Shown: piece by piece, positions 31,729-40,394 of the stretch | How positions within the stretch are numbered: the first letter of the stretch is position 1 | Layout of the letters: every line of letters starts with the position of its first letter | Assembly: GCA_902489955.1 (NCBI GenBank) | Contig: CABUBY010000001.1 | Coordinates: forward strand, 1 to 47,210 | Length of the DNA stretch: 47,210 nucleotides | From: an uncultured Collinsella sp. | GTDB lineage: Bacteria > Actinomycetota > Coriobacteriia > Coriobacteriales > Coriobacteriaceae | Direction of reading: 5' to 3' | Notes under the pieces: model-generated | Databases searched by the model: none | What the model was told of the DNA's origin: nothing | Seen by the model: only the letters and a program-made list of their open reading frames with translations | Position numbers and translations under genes: made by a program

Positions 31729-33489
31729 TTATGCCTCGAGGTTTTCCTCGATCCAGGCGACGGCACCCTTGGGATCCTTAGTGAGGTCGATGTACTGTTT
31801 GCCCTTGGGCGACAGCAGCGTGATGCCCAGGCGGTCGGTGTCGGCCTTCATCTCGTTGTAATAGGTGCGAACCTGCGGAGCCAGGACGATGACGTTGTAC
31901 TGGTCCATGATGGCGTAGTGGCTGCCGTAGGCACCGGCGTTGGCGGTAATGTCGATGCCCAGCTCGTCGGCGCCTTCCTTAAGCGCGTTGGCGAGCAGTG
32001 CAGAGGTGCCGGCGCCAGCGCACAGAACCAGAACCCTCAGATCCTTGCCCTTAAGGGCGGACGGAGCTGCGGAGGCCTCGGTGGCAGAAGCGGTCTCGAC
32101 AACAGGAGCCTCAACGGCGGGGGCGGCAGCGGTCTTGACGGCCTTGGTCTCCTCGGCCTCTTCTTCGGCCAGGGTCTCGGCCTCCTGCTTGCACAGGACG
32201 TTGTCGTAGGCCTTGCAGAACGGGTAGTAGATCAAGAAGTCAACGACCAGCAGGACGACAACCAGGACCAGAGAGATCGGCTGGAAGTTGGTGTCGATGA
32301 AGGTGCCGATCGGTCCGGGGAGTGCCCACGGCATGGCATAGATAAAGCCGTTCATGCCCAAAAAGTCGATGAAGAACTTACCAATGAGGACGTTGGCCAC
32401 GGGGGCAAACAGGAACGGGATCAGGAAGTACGGGTTGAGGATGATGGGCGCGGCGAACAGCAGCGGCTCGTTGACGGCGAACATCACGGGTACGACAGAG
32501 GCTTTGCCGACGGCCTTGAGCTGCTTGGAGCGCATAAAGAGCAGGAAGATGATCGGGACAATGAACGTGGCGCCGGTGCCGCCGAGTTCGCCGATGTAGT
32601 TACCGAAGTTCTCGGTCAGGGCGAGGGCGGGGTGACCGCCGGCCTGCAGCGTGGCGAGGTTGGTGGTGATGTTGCCAAACAGCGCGGCGTTGAGGGCAGG
32701 CTTAACGACCGAGGGGCCGTGGATGCCCATGAACCAGAACAGCGGGATCATGAACCAGATGAGGGCGAGGCCGGCGTAGGAATCGGCAGCGGCGAACAGC
32801 GGGCTCACCAGCGTGGAGATGACGTTGGCAAACGGGACGGCCAAGCAGGTGCGGCAGATAACGTCGATGACGGCGACAAACAGGATGGAGAAGCTGAAGG
32901 CGAAGATGTCGCGGAAGTTCTGGGCGATGGCGCCGGGGACTTCTTTGGGCAGCTTGATGGTGATGTCTCGCTTAATGCAGAAGGCATAGATGTTGACCGT
33001 GGCAAATGCGGCGACAAAGGAGCTCAGCAGGCCCTTGGTGCCCATGTTGTCGGTAAAGAACACCGAGACATCGGCGCCGTCGATCTTGGCACTCGTCTGG
33101 GTAACGGCCAAGATGAGCATAGCGCACATGGCGGCGACCATGGTGCTCGTGGCGTTGATGGCCTTGCCGGCAGGCATGCGGCGGTTCTTGGAGCCGGTCA
33201 GCGCGCTTGCGGTGGTGCCGGCGACCATGATGCCCACGACGCCCATCGTGAAGTTGTAAACCTTGTTGCAGAAGTTCACGACGTCGACGTTCCACCAGTC
33301 GGGCAGCGTAAAGCCGCCGACCGTGGCGACAACGCCCGGCAGGGTCGAAATAAGCAGGAAGACAGAAGAAGACAGGATGATGGGCATTGCTGCCAAAAAG
33401 CCGTCTTTAATGGCCTGAAGGTAGATGTTCTTAGAGACCTTGTCGAAGTACGGCTGACCTTTCTCCAAGAACTTAACGATCGATTCCAT
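31729..33489 (-). CDS. lacE: PTS lactose-family EIICB, module 2
   Basis: 586 residues. EIIC has MESIVKFLEKGQPYFDKVSKN, GIMVAGTTASALTGSKNRRMP, KLPKEVPGAIAQNFRDI, WFMGIHGPSVV and MFAVNEPLLFAAP. An Ala/Glu/Thr/Val-rich linker (about 430-480) leads to EIIB with Cys490 in VLVLCAGAGTSALLANAL. AGAGGAG precedes the ATG. It lies downstream of its GH1 partner, the reverse of the order in modules 1 and 3. Probable substrate is lactose or another beta-galactoside. Confidence 0.9.
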   Translation of the reverse strand: MESIVKFLEKGQPYFDKVSKNIYLQAIKDGFLAAMPIILSSSVFLLISTLPGVVATVGGFTLPDWWNVDVVNFCNKVYNFTMGVVGIMVAGTTASALTGSKNRRMPAGKAINATSTMVAAMCAMLILAVTQTSAKIDGADVSVFFTDNMGTKGLLSSFVAAFATVNIYAFCIKRDITIKLPKEVPGAIAQNFRDIFAFSFSILFVAVIDVICRTCLAVPFANVISTLVSPLFAAADSYAGLALIWFMIPLFWFMGIHGPSVVKPALNAALFGNITTNLATLQAGGHPALALTENFGNYIGELGGTGATFIVPIIFLLFMRSKQLKAVGKASVVPVMFAVNEPLLFAAPIILNPYFLIPFLFAPVANVLIGKFFIDFLGMNGFIYAMPWALPGPIGTFIDTNFQPISLVLVVVLLVVDFLIYYPFCKAYDNVLCKQEAETLAEEEAEETKAVKTAAAPAVEAPVVETASATEASAAPSALKGKDLRVLVLCAGAGTSALLANALKEGADELGIDITANAGAYGSHYAIMDQYNVIVLAPQVRTYYNEMKADTDRLGITLLSPKGKQYIDLTKDPKGAVAWIEENLEA

Positions 33490-33602
33490 AGTTCACGCTC
33501 CTCTTTGCATGAAATCTTAATGGCATGGACGTTGAAAACCTATATGGTCTCCCGCTTGCTAAAAGCCCGGGTGCAGGCGGGGTCGGTCCCAGGGGGAGAG
33601 AG

Positions 33603-33639
33603 GGGAGCGGCTGGGTTTGTATCGCATAGGGCCGCTCCC
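33603..33639 (-). promoter_or_regulatory. Intercistronic hairpin between GH1 and EIICB, module 2
   Basis: GGGAGCGGC pairs with GCCGCTCCC across 19 bases in the 176-base gap between the genes. On the minus strand CTCTCTCC, not a T-tract, follows, so partial termination or mRNA processing is more likely than full termination. Confidence 0.55.
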
Positions 33640-33665
33640 TTCTCGGGGGAAAGCGAGGCGATGCG

Positions 33666-35114
33666 CTACTGCGCGTCCGCCATAGTGTCGGCGAGCTCCT
33701 TGTACCAGAGTGCCGACTGCTTGATGTAGCGTTTTTGCGTGTCGAAGTCGATGTAGAACAGGCCGTAGCGCTTGTTATAGCCATTGGCCCACGAGAACTG
33801 GTCCTGCAGGCTCCAGATAAAGTAGCCCTGGACGTCGACGCCCTCGGCGCGCGCCTGGAGCACCTTCTCCATGTGCTGGTCGACAAAGTCGATGCGCTCG
33901 GGATCGGCGACGATGCCGTTTGCGTCGGGCTCGGGGTCCTTGTGGCCCAGGCCGTTTTCGGTGATATAGATGACGGGGAGGTTGGGATAGGTGGCGCTGA
34001 TGTGCTTGAGCGTGTCGTAGAGGCCTTGCGGGTAGATGAGCCAATCCCAGTCGGTGGTGGGGATACCCGGCATATCGACCTGCTGCCCGACGCCCTTAAA
34101 CTTAAAGCACGAGGTGCCCTTGTCTCCGGTGCCGTTAAAGCTGTTGGTTGACTCGCCATCGTAGGCGGCGATAAACGCCGACTGATAGTAGTTGAGGCCG
34201 AACATATCGTTGCGGGGCGCCGCCTTGGCGAGCTCCTCCATGTCGCTGTCCTCAACCGTAAGTGTGGCGTTGTTGGCACGCAGAATCTCGTTGATGAGTG
34301 AGAGGGTGCGCGCGGAGTAGTGACCCAGGAAGGCGCCGTCCATGATGAAGTCGGTGTAGAAGGCGTTGTACAGGTCGGCGGCGTGCTGGTCGGCGGGCGA
34401 GTCGGTGGCAGGATATGCCGGCGTCAGGACGTTGACCATGCCAATGCGTCCGCCCAGGTGCTCGGTCTCGTCAAGATCCTTATACAGGTTGACGGCGCGG
34501 GCGTGGGCAACGAGCTCGTTGTGCTGGCTCTGGATGCCGCTCGTCACATCAAAGTGATGGTTGGGCGGGAAGTTGCCTTGGATGTATTGGGAGTGCGAGA
34601 GGCTGATGAGCTCGTTGATGGTGAACCAATTCTTGACCTCGCGGAACTCGCGGAAGCAGAACTCGGCATAGCGCACATAGGCGTCGACGGTCTTGCGGTT
34701 GAGCCAGTCGCCCTGGTTGAACAGGGCGGCGGGGGAGTCAAAGTGATGCAGGGACACATAGGGCTCGACGCCATACTTTTTGCAGCAGGCGAACAGCTCG
34801 TGGTAGTGCTTAACGCCCTCGGCGAGGGGTTCGGCATCGTCGCCGTTGGGGAAGATGCGGGTCCAGGCGATGGACACACGAATGGCGTTGAGTCCATGCT
34901 CGGCAGAAAGGCGGATATCCTCCTCGTAGCGGTTGTAGAAATCACTGGCCGGGTCGGGCAAAAAGCGACCCTGGGCGACAAGGTAATCGTCCCACATGGT
35001 CTTACCCTTGCCTGCCACCTTCGTGGAACCTTCCGTTTGGTACGCGGCGGTTGCGGCGCCCCAAACAAAGCCCTTCGGCAGCTGCTGTACGCGGTTTAGC
35101 AAAGACATATGCAT
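33666..35114 (-). CDS. lacG: 6-phospho-beta-galactosidase (GH1), intact
   Basis: 482 residues, the only uninterrupted GH1 of three. The acid/base is Glu168 in WFTINEL and the nucleophile is Glu386 in YITENGLG. The phosphate-binding set is Ser441, Lys448 and Tyr450 in QFSWANGYNKRYG. The Trp directly after that Ser is the arrangement of LacG-type galactosidases rather than 6-phospho-beta-glucosidases. It hydrolyses lactose-6-phosphate-type sugars to galactose-6-phosphate, the substrate of LacAB. GAGAGG precedes the first ATG; a second in-frame ATG lies six bases on. It is the first gene of its operon, divergent from LacI 2. Confidence 0.9.
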   Translation of the reverse strand: MHMSLLNRVQQLPKGFVWGAATAAYQTEGSTKVAGKGKTMWDDYLVAQGRFLPDPASDFYNRYEEDIRLSAEHGLNAIRVSIAWTRIFPNGDDAEPLAEGVKHYHELFACCKKYGVEPYVSLHHFDSPAALFNQGDWLNRKTVDAYVRYAEFCFREFREVKNWFTINELISLSHSQYIQGNFPPNHHFDVTSGIQSQHNELVAHARAVNLYKDLDETEHLGGRIGMVNVLTPAYPATDSPADQHAADLYNAFYTDFIMDGAFLGHYSARTLSLINEILRANNATLTVEDSDMEELAKAAPRNDMFGLNYYQSAFIAAYDGESTNSFNGTGDKGTSCFKFKGVGQQVDMPGIPTTDWDWLIYPQGLYDTLKHISATYPNLPVIYITENGLGHKDPEPDANGIVADPERIDFVDQHMEKVLQARAEGVDVQGYFIWSLQDQFSWANGYNKRYGLFYIDFDTQKRYIKQSALWYKELADTMADAQ

Positions 35115-35226
35115 ACATCCTCTCGTCTCGCTGTTCGATATTGTGCGTTTGCGCTCAGGAGGCTCCCTGGTTAGCGCTCAGCGGTGAAAAAGCCCGATAA
35201 ACACTATCTTAAAATGATTAGAACCA

Positions 35227-35266
35227 AAATGAGCACGTGAACATTTGACAATGAGCACGTTAACAT
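35227..35266. promoter_or_regulatory. Two LacI-type operators, module 2
   Basis: AAATGAGCACGTGAACATTT (35227-35246) and ATGAGCACGTTAACAT (35251-35266) are imperfect palindromes with central CG. Their centres are exactly 22 bases apart, two helical turns. Confidence 0.75.
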
Positions 35267-35305
35267 CCGGCTGGGATGTATAGAAACAAAACAACTTCAG
35301 ACAGC

Positions 35306-35336
35306 TGCGAACGGTTGTATTTGTTCGGTAAGCGGT
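35306..35336. promoter_or_regulatory. 21-bp-period direct repeat (LytTR-like), module 2
   Basis: TGCGAACGGT and CGGTAAGCGGT place their CGGT cores at 35312 and 35333, 21 bases apart. On the minus strand they read ACCGCTTAC-N12-ACCGTTCGC, toward the GH1 gene. Confidence 0.6.
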
Positions 35337-35341
35337 TTTGA

Positions 35342-35371
35342 TTGACAGAAGTTTTCATGTTGTGGTATATG
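35342..35371 (+). promoter_or_regulatory. Promoter of the module 2 LacI gene
   Basis: TTGACA (35342-35347) and TATATG (35366-35371) are separated by 18 bases. The operator at 35383 falls just past the expected start point. Confidence 0.65.
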
Positions 35372-35382
35372 GCTCGGGTATC

Positions 35383-35399
35383 ATGAGCACGTTATCAAT
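35383..35399. promoter_or_regulatory. Third LacI-type operator, module 2
   Basis: ATGAGCACGTTATCAAT shares ATGAGCACGT with the two sites at 35227-35266. It is centred 132 bases from the nearer one and overlaps the start of LacI transcription, so autoregulation or looping is plausible. Confidence 0.7.
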
Positions 35400-35449
35400 G
35401 TATGTACGATGCGCCATGGGCGCGGGGAATAGTTGGGAAGCAGGTTAGC

Positions 35450-36487
35450 GTGGAAGGCATGGATCAGCAGACAAGGAATGGTCGTTCGGCGAGCGCGGCA
35501 GAGGTTGCGGCGCTCGCTGGCGTGAGCCGCCAGACTGTGTCTCGCGTGGTCAACGGTATGCCCAACGTGACGGAAAAGACGCGCAAGCGTGTGCTGGCCG
35601 CCATGGAAGAGCTGGGCTTTCGTCCCAATTTTGCTGGAGCGGCGTTGCGCGGCGGGTCGTATCGTTCTATTGGCCTGTGCATGTACAACATCACACGTGT
35701 CGGTAACCTGGCGACGCTCGAGGGTATCATGCAAGCGGCGCGCGAGCATGATTTTGCCGTCACTATGATCGAGATGGGCGGCGACAAGCCCTATGCACTT
35801 GCCGATGCCTCGCGCCGCATGGTCGAGCGACCCGTCGACGGCATGATTCTCAACATGAACCGCATGGCTCCCGATTTTGAGGAGTTTGTTCCCCAGCCGG
35901 GAGTGCGAACGGTCATCCTGTCCATGTATGCGCATCCGCGCTGCACGACGATCGACTCCGACCAGTATGGTTCGTGCGAGCTGTTGACCAATTATCTGCT
36001 GGAACATGGTCACTCGAATATGCGGTTTGTGGCGGGTCCGGAAAACTCGATTTCCTCGCGTTTTCGTGAGGCCGGTTGGCGCGATACGCTGGGTCGTGCT
36101 CATGTCGATGCCGCTCCGATGCTGCGTGGCGATTGGAGTGCGGACAGTGGGTACGCCATGGGCGAGCGGATTGCGGCCGAGGTGCTTGCCGGCGGGTCGC
36201 AGACGCCGACTGCCGTGCTTGCGGCAAATGACCAGATGGCGCTGGGCGTTATCGCCGCGCTCGAGAACGCGGGCCTGTCCGTGCCCGACGACGTGAGCGT
36301 GGTTGGTATCGACGACGCACTCGAGGGACTTGTTCCTCACAATCGGCTGACGACGCTGCGATTTGATTTGCGCGGTGTCGGTAAGCTTGCGTTTGAGGCG
36401 GCGATTGGAGAGAGCTCGTCTATCGAGGCGATTCATGTGCCGAGCACGCTGGTCGAACGCTCGACTGTTAGGGACATACGGGGTTAG
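35450..36487 (+). CDS. LacI-family repressor, module 2
   Basis: 345 residues from GTG 35450; ATG 35459 is the alternative, and the frame is open upstream to 35402 across an operator. The helix-turn-helix is AAEVAALAGVSRQTVSRVVN, with hinge FRPNFAGAAL. The sensor core has SIGLCMYNITRVGNLA, ERPVDGMILNMNRM, VLAANDQMALGVIAAL and VVGIDDALEGLVPHN. It is divergent from the GH1-EIICB operon. Three operator copies surround its promoter. The sensor is closer in style to LacI 3 (shared MYNI/MFNI and NRM segments) than to LacI 1. Confidence 0.9.
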   Translation: MEGMDQQTRNGRSASAAEVAALAGVSRQTVSRVVNGMPNVTEKTRKRVLAAMEELGFRPNFAGAALRGGSYRSIGLCMYNITRVGNLATLEGIMQAAREHDFAVTMIEMGGDKPYALADASRRMVERPVDGMILNMNRMAPDFEEFVPQPGVRTVILSMYAHPRCTTIDSDQYGSCELLTNYLLEHGHSNMRFVAGPENSISSRFREAGWRDTLGRAHVDAAPMLRGDWSADSGYAMGERIAAEVLAGGSQTPTAVLAANDQMALGVIAALENAGLSVPDDVSVVGIDDALEGLVPHNRLTTLRFDLRGVGKLAFEAAIGESSSIEAIHVPSTLVERSTVRDIRG

Positions 36488-36501
36488 GTCCTACTCCGTC
36501 T

Positions 36502-36639
36502 GTCTCGATTTGTAACAGGTAGACGGTCAAAAGCGGGCTACGTGTTACAGATTTAGATTCTTCGGAAAGAGCAATCCTGTTCGTCTCAATCTGTAACAGT
36601 TAGGACCCAAAAACTCGGCTAGATGTTACAGATTGAGAC
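36502..36639. repeat. Cluster D of the hairpin repeat family (2 copies)
   Basis: Copies occur at 36502-36558 and 36583-36639, 81 bases apart. The first has the GGTAGACGGTCAAAAG loop and the second the TTAGGACCCAAAAACTC loop. It lies between the convergent LacI 2 and GH1 genes. Confidence 0.92.
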
Positions 36640-36658
36640 AAACGGATCCCGAACCGCC

Positions 36659-36703
36659 CAAAAAGGCCGGGGGCGGCGCGCCGTGTGACGTGCCGCCCCC
36701 GGC
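36659..36703 (-). terminator. Terminator of the module 3 operon
   Basis: A 12-bp stem (GCCGGGGGCGGC) with a 14-base loop is followed on the minus strand by CCTTTTTGG. It lies 60 bases after the GH1 stop. Confidence 0.88.
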
Positions 36704-36763
36704 TGAGAAATGGGGACAGGTTATGTGGGCGGTGCAACTCCGCCAACCGCTCGCCGCAAGCCG

Positions 36764-38195
36764 CTAGTCCAGACGACGGGTCTGCGCCACGTGCTTATAC
36801 CAGTAGGCGCTTGCCTTGGGCGTGCGCTTCTGGGTTTCAAAGTCAACGTAGAAGAAGCCGTAACGCTTGTTGTAGCCATTGGTCCAGGAGAACTGATCCT
36901 GCAGGCTCCACAGGAAGTAGCCGCCTACGTTGACGCCAACCTCCATGGCCTTGAGCAACCAGCGCAGGTGCTGCTCGATGTAGTCGATGCGCGGCTGGTC
37001 GTCCACAAAACCGTCCTTGTAGGGGTCCTTGTAGCCCATGCCGTTCTCGGTGATGAAGATCTGCTTGTAGTTGGGGTAGCGCTGCTTAATGTAGACGAGC
37101 AGATCGAACAGGCCCTCGGGATAGATGATCCAGTCCCAATCGGTGGTGGGGATACCAGGCTTGTTCACATGCTCGCCAATACCCTTAACGCGCCAGCGGC
37201 CGGTGCCCTTCTCGCCCGTACCGTTGTGGTGCAGGTCGTTCTCGCCATCGTAAGCCTTCAAGAAGCGGCACTGGTAGTTGTTAACGCCCAGGTAGTCGTT
37301 GTAGAGCGCGGCCTCGCGCATAATCTCGAGGTCCTCGTCCAGGATCTCGATGGTGCCGCCCGAGACGGCGGCCAGACGGTTGGCGCACTCGAGGGTGTCG
37401 GGCGCGTAGTCGCCGCGGAAGGTGGCGTCGAGCAAAAACTGGTTTTGCAGCACGTGCTCGTTGTTGGCGGCCTTGATATCGGCGGGGTCGTTCTCGTTGA
37501 GCGGGTACTTAAACTCCAGCGACTGGATGACGCCGATCTTGCCCTTAAAACCGCCGTTGTGGAAGGCCAGTACTGCCTTGGCGTGGGCGAGCATCATGTT
37601 GTGCTCGCACTGGAAGGCCTCGGCCAGATGCGCCTTGACGCCACCGGGGAAGGTACCCTCGATGTAGGTGTTGGAGGCGTCGGCCCAGATCTCGTTAAAG
37701 GTGAACCAGTAGGTCACCTGGTCGGCGTACTCCTTAAAGCAGAAGGTGGCAAAGTCCACAAAGGCATCGATGGTCTCGCGGTTGAGGAAGTCGCCCTTCT
37801 CAAAGAGGGGCAGCGGCGTGTCAAAGTGATGCAAACGGCTCAACGTGGTGCTTGTGGCACTCGGCGAAAAGATCGTGGTAGAACTGGACACCCTCGGGGT
37901 TGATTTCGCCGGTACCGTTGGGGAAGATGCGGCTCCAGGCGATGGAGAGGCGAATGCCGTTGATGCCAAACTCCTCGCACAGCTCCAGATCGACGGGGTA
38001 CTGGTTGTAGAAGTCCGAAGCGGGATCGGGGGAGAAGCGCCCCTGGGCCTCCAAGAAGTCGTCCCAGGCAACCTTGCCCTTACCGTGAGTGCGGGTCTCG
38101 CCCTCTACTTGGTAGGCAGCAGTGGCGCCGCCAAAGACAAAGTCCTCGGGAAACTGCGCAGGCGGGTTAGTGACGCTAACAGGGTTAACGGACAT
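36764..38195 (-). pseudogene. lacG: 6-phospho-beta-galactosidase (GH1), frameshifted
   Basis: The N-terminal 124 residues (MSVNPVSVTNPPAQFPEDF through HKHHVEPFASL) end at a TGA near 37821. The rest continues in another frame from HHFDTPLPLFEKGDF. Compared with the intact paralogue (VEPYVSLHHFDSP), about eight bases are missing around 37830-37838. The span is 1432 bases; eight more would give 480 codons. Downstream residues are intact: YWFTFNEI, IFITENGMGY and QFSWTNGYNKRYG. It is the second gene behind EIICB. It is probably inactive, or the shift is a sequencing error. Confidence 0.85.
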
Positions 38196-38219
38196 GATGA
38201 TCCAATCGTATAAATCGAA

Positions 38220-38251
38220 GGGCCAGCCGGTCTTGGATGGTCGGCTGGCCC
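38220..38251 (-). promoter_or_regulatory. Intercistronic hairpin between EIICB and GH1, module 3
   Basis: GGGCCAGCCG pairs perfectly with CGGCTGGCCC across 12 bases, filling the 66-base gap. On the minus strand TTCGATTTAT follows, a poor T-tract. Confidence 0.65.
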
Positions 38252-38261
38252 TGAGCGTTAC

Positions 38262-40037
38262 TTACTTCGAGAGTTGCTCGCTTACGAAGGCGAGAGACTT
38301 ATCGCCGTTCTGGGAGAGCTCGATGTACTGTTTACCGCGGCAAGCGACGCACTTGTTGCCCACGCGCTCGCAGTCCTTCTGCAGGTCGGCCAGGTAGCTG
38401 GCGGCCTGCGGGGCCAGGACGACCAGGTCAAAGTCGGGGAGCATGTCGACGTGGTTGCCATAGGCCTCGGCAGCGGTCTCAAGATTGATGCCGCGCTCTT
38501 TGGCGGCCTTGGCCAGTGCGTTGGCGAGCAGGCCCGAGGTTCCGCCGCCCTGGCAGAGCACGAGCACGCGCTTGCCGTTGAGGTCGCTGGCGGTCGTTGC
38601 CTCGGCAGCGGGTGCTGCAGAAGCGGCGGGGGCATCGGCCTTCACGGCCTCGGCAGCAGCGCCAGCGGCAACGCTCTTGGCGTCAGCCTTGCCCTGGAAG
38701 GCATCGTTGAGCTTGGCAGCCTTCTCGGCGTTCTTGGCGGCGAGCTCCTCCTCGGAAATCTCGGCCTCCTCGGCGCACTTCTGGGCGTCATAGGCACGGA
38801 AGAACGGATAGTACAGAACGAAGTCGACGACCAGGATAAGGGCGAGCATCACAAAGGCGAGCGGCTGGAAGCCCAGGCCCATGATGGTGCCGATGGGGCC
38901 GGGGACGGTCCAGGGCAGGGTGTACATAAAGCCGTTCATGCCCAAGAAGTCGATAAAGATCTTGAGGATCCAGATATTGGCGATCGGGGCAAAGACAAAC
39001 GGGACAAAGAAGACGGGGTTGAGCACGATGGGTGCGGCGAACAACAGCGGTTCGTTGACAGCGAAGCAGACCGGGACGATGGCGGCCTTACCGACAGCGC
39101 GCATCTCCTGAGACTTGGCCAGGAAGCAGAACATAAAGACCAGGACGAGCGTGGCGCCGGTGCCGCCCATGCAGACGACGAAGTACTGGGCACCCTGGGT
39201 CAGAACAGCGGAAGCGTGCTGACCGGCCTGGAACGCAGCCAGGTTGTCGGTCATGTTGGCAACGAGGGCGGCGGCGATGGCAGGCTCGACGATCGAGGGG
39301 CCGTGGACGCCCACGAACCAGAACAGGCTCATGGCGCCGTAGATCACAGCGAGGCCGATGTAGCCGTCGGCAGCGGTGAACAGGGGCTGGAACACCTGGA
39401 TTACGCCCTGGGCAAAGCAGAAGCCAAAGGCAGCGCGGAAGGCGATGTCAAAGACCCAAAAGACGGTGATGCAGACGGAGAAGGGGATGATGTCCTTAAA
39501 GGTCTGCGAGATGTTGGGCGGAACCTGCTCGGGCATCTTGACGGTGATGTTGCGCTTAATGAAGAACTTGTAGATGATGCCGGTCACAAACGCAGCGATG
39601 AAGGCGGTCAGCAGGCCTTTGGAACCAAGGTAGGTGGTGTTGAAGCCGCTGGCGGCGTCCGTGGCGATCGTGTCGCTCGAAAGGAGCAAGAAGCCGATGA
39701 TGGCCGCGCACATGCACGAGATGAAGTTGATCTGGTTGTTCTTGGGCAGGTCGCGGTTCTGCGCGTCGGCGAAGTGCTTGGCCGTGGTGGCGGCGCAGGC
39801 GATGGCCAGGATGCCCATGGAGTAGTTGTAGCACTTCCACAGGGCGTTGTTGATGTCATCGGGCCAGTAGAAACCCCAGATGTTGGGGACCGAGGCTACC
39901 AGGCAGAAGATGGACGAGAAGATGATGATGGGGATGACGGAGATAAAGCCGTCGCGAATCGCCTTGAGATACTTGTTGCGGGCGATCGCGTTGAAAAAGG
40001 GCTGGCCCTTTTCGATGATGGCGATGAGTTGCTCCAT
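38262..40037 (-). CDS. lacE: PTS lactose-family EIICB, module 3
   Basis: 591 residues and the most divergent of the four. EIIC has MEQLIAIIEKGQPFFNAIARN, ACAATTAKHFADAQNRDLP, KMPEQVPPNISQTFKDI, WFVGVHGPSIV and CFAVNEPLLFAAP. The Ala-rich linker is about 430-490. EIIB has Cys495 in VLVLCQGGGTSGLLANAL. The EIIB end differs from the others (two extra Cys in KCVACRGKQY). TAGGAGC precedes the ATG. GH1 follows. Divergent LacI 3 probably controls it. A different galactoside from modules 1 and 2 is likely. Confidence 0.9.
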   Translation of the reverse strand: MEQLIAIIEKGQPFFNAIARNKYLKAIRDGFISVIPIIIFSSIFCLVASVPNIWGFYWPDDINNALWKCYNYSMGILAIACAATTAKHFADAQNRDLPKNNQINFISCMCAAIIGFLLLSSDTIATDAASGFNTTYLGSKGLLTAFIAAFVTGIIYKFFIKRNITVKMPEQVPPNISQTFKDIIPFSVCITVFWVFDIAFRAAFGFCFAQGVIQVFQPLFTAADGYIGLAVIYGAMSLFWFVGVHGPSIVEPAIAAALVANMTDNLAAFQAGQHASAVLTQGAQYFVVCMGGTGATLVLVFMFCFLAKSQEMRAVGKAAIVPVCFAVNEPLLFAAPIVLNPVFFVPFVFAPIANIWILKIFIDFLGMNGFMYTLPWTVPGPIGTIMGLGFQPLAFVMLALILVVDFVLYYPFFRAYDAQKCAEEAEISEEELAAKNAEKAAKLNDAFQGKADAKSVAAGAAAEAVKADAPAASAAPAAEATTASDLNGKRVLVLCQGGGTSGLLANALAKAAKERGINLETAAEAYGNHVDMLPDFDLVVLAPQAASYLADLQKDCERVGNKCVACRGKQYIELSQNGDKSLAFVSEQLSK

Positions 40038-40095
40038 GCAATGCTCCTAAGAGTCGGTGGGTTAGCAACGATGGTAGCTTTTGGCGTTCAGTTGC

Positions 40096-40119
40096 CAAAA
40101 TGTTGACGTTGCCATTTTG
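40096..40119. promoter_or_regulatory. LacI-type operator 1, module 3
   Basis: CAAAATG and CATTTTG frame an imperfect palindrome with a central CG (CAAAATGTTGAC followed by GTTGCCATTTTG). It is 59 bases upstream of the EIICB start. Confidence 0.75.
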
Positions 40120-40217
40120 CGACACAAAAAAAGACACGAACCGGTGGTTCCTGTGCCTGCGAACCGTCGATTCCTTATGCGTAAACGTTTGAGCCGCCCG
40201 GTGGCTCTGTGTTTGCA

Positions 40218-40238
40218 CAATGGCAACGTTAACATTTG
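40218..40238. promoter_or_regulatory. LacI-type operator 2, module 3
   Basis: AATGGCAACGTTAACATT is a second imperfect palindrome, sharing the TGGCAACGT half with the reverse of operator 1. Centres are 120 bases apart. Confidence 0.72.
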
Positions 40239-40272
40239 GGCGCCAAAAGCCGTTTGGGGAAGCAAAAATGTC

Positions 40273-40303
40273 GGTGAACGGTAGGTTTTGGGTGGTGAGC
40301 GTA
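40273..40303. promoter_or_regulatory. 21-bp-period direct repeat (LytTR-like), module 3
   Basis: GGTGAACGGT (40273-40282) is followed exactly 21 bases later by the weaker GGTGAGCGTA (40294-40303). Orientation is toward EIICB on the minus strand. Confidence 0.55.
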
Positions 40304-40394
40304 TGGTGGGGGAGGCGTTGGATATACTTGAAGGCGTTAAAAATGACTGCGTAGGGTGCCACCAATGGCATCGTCGACATAGAAAGATCGACCT

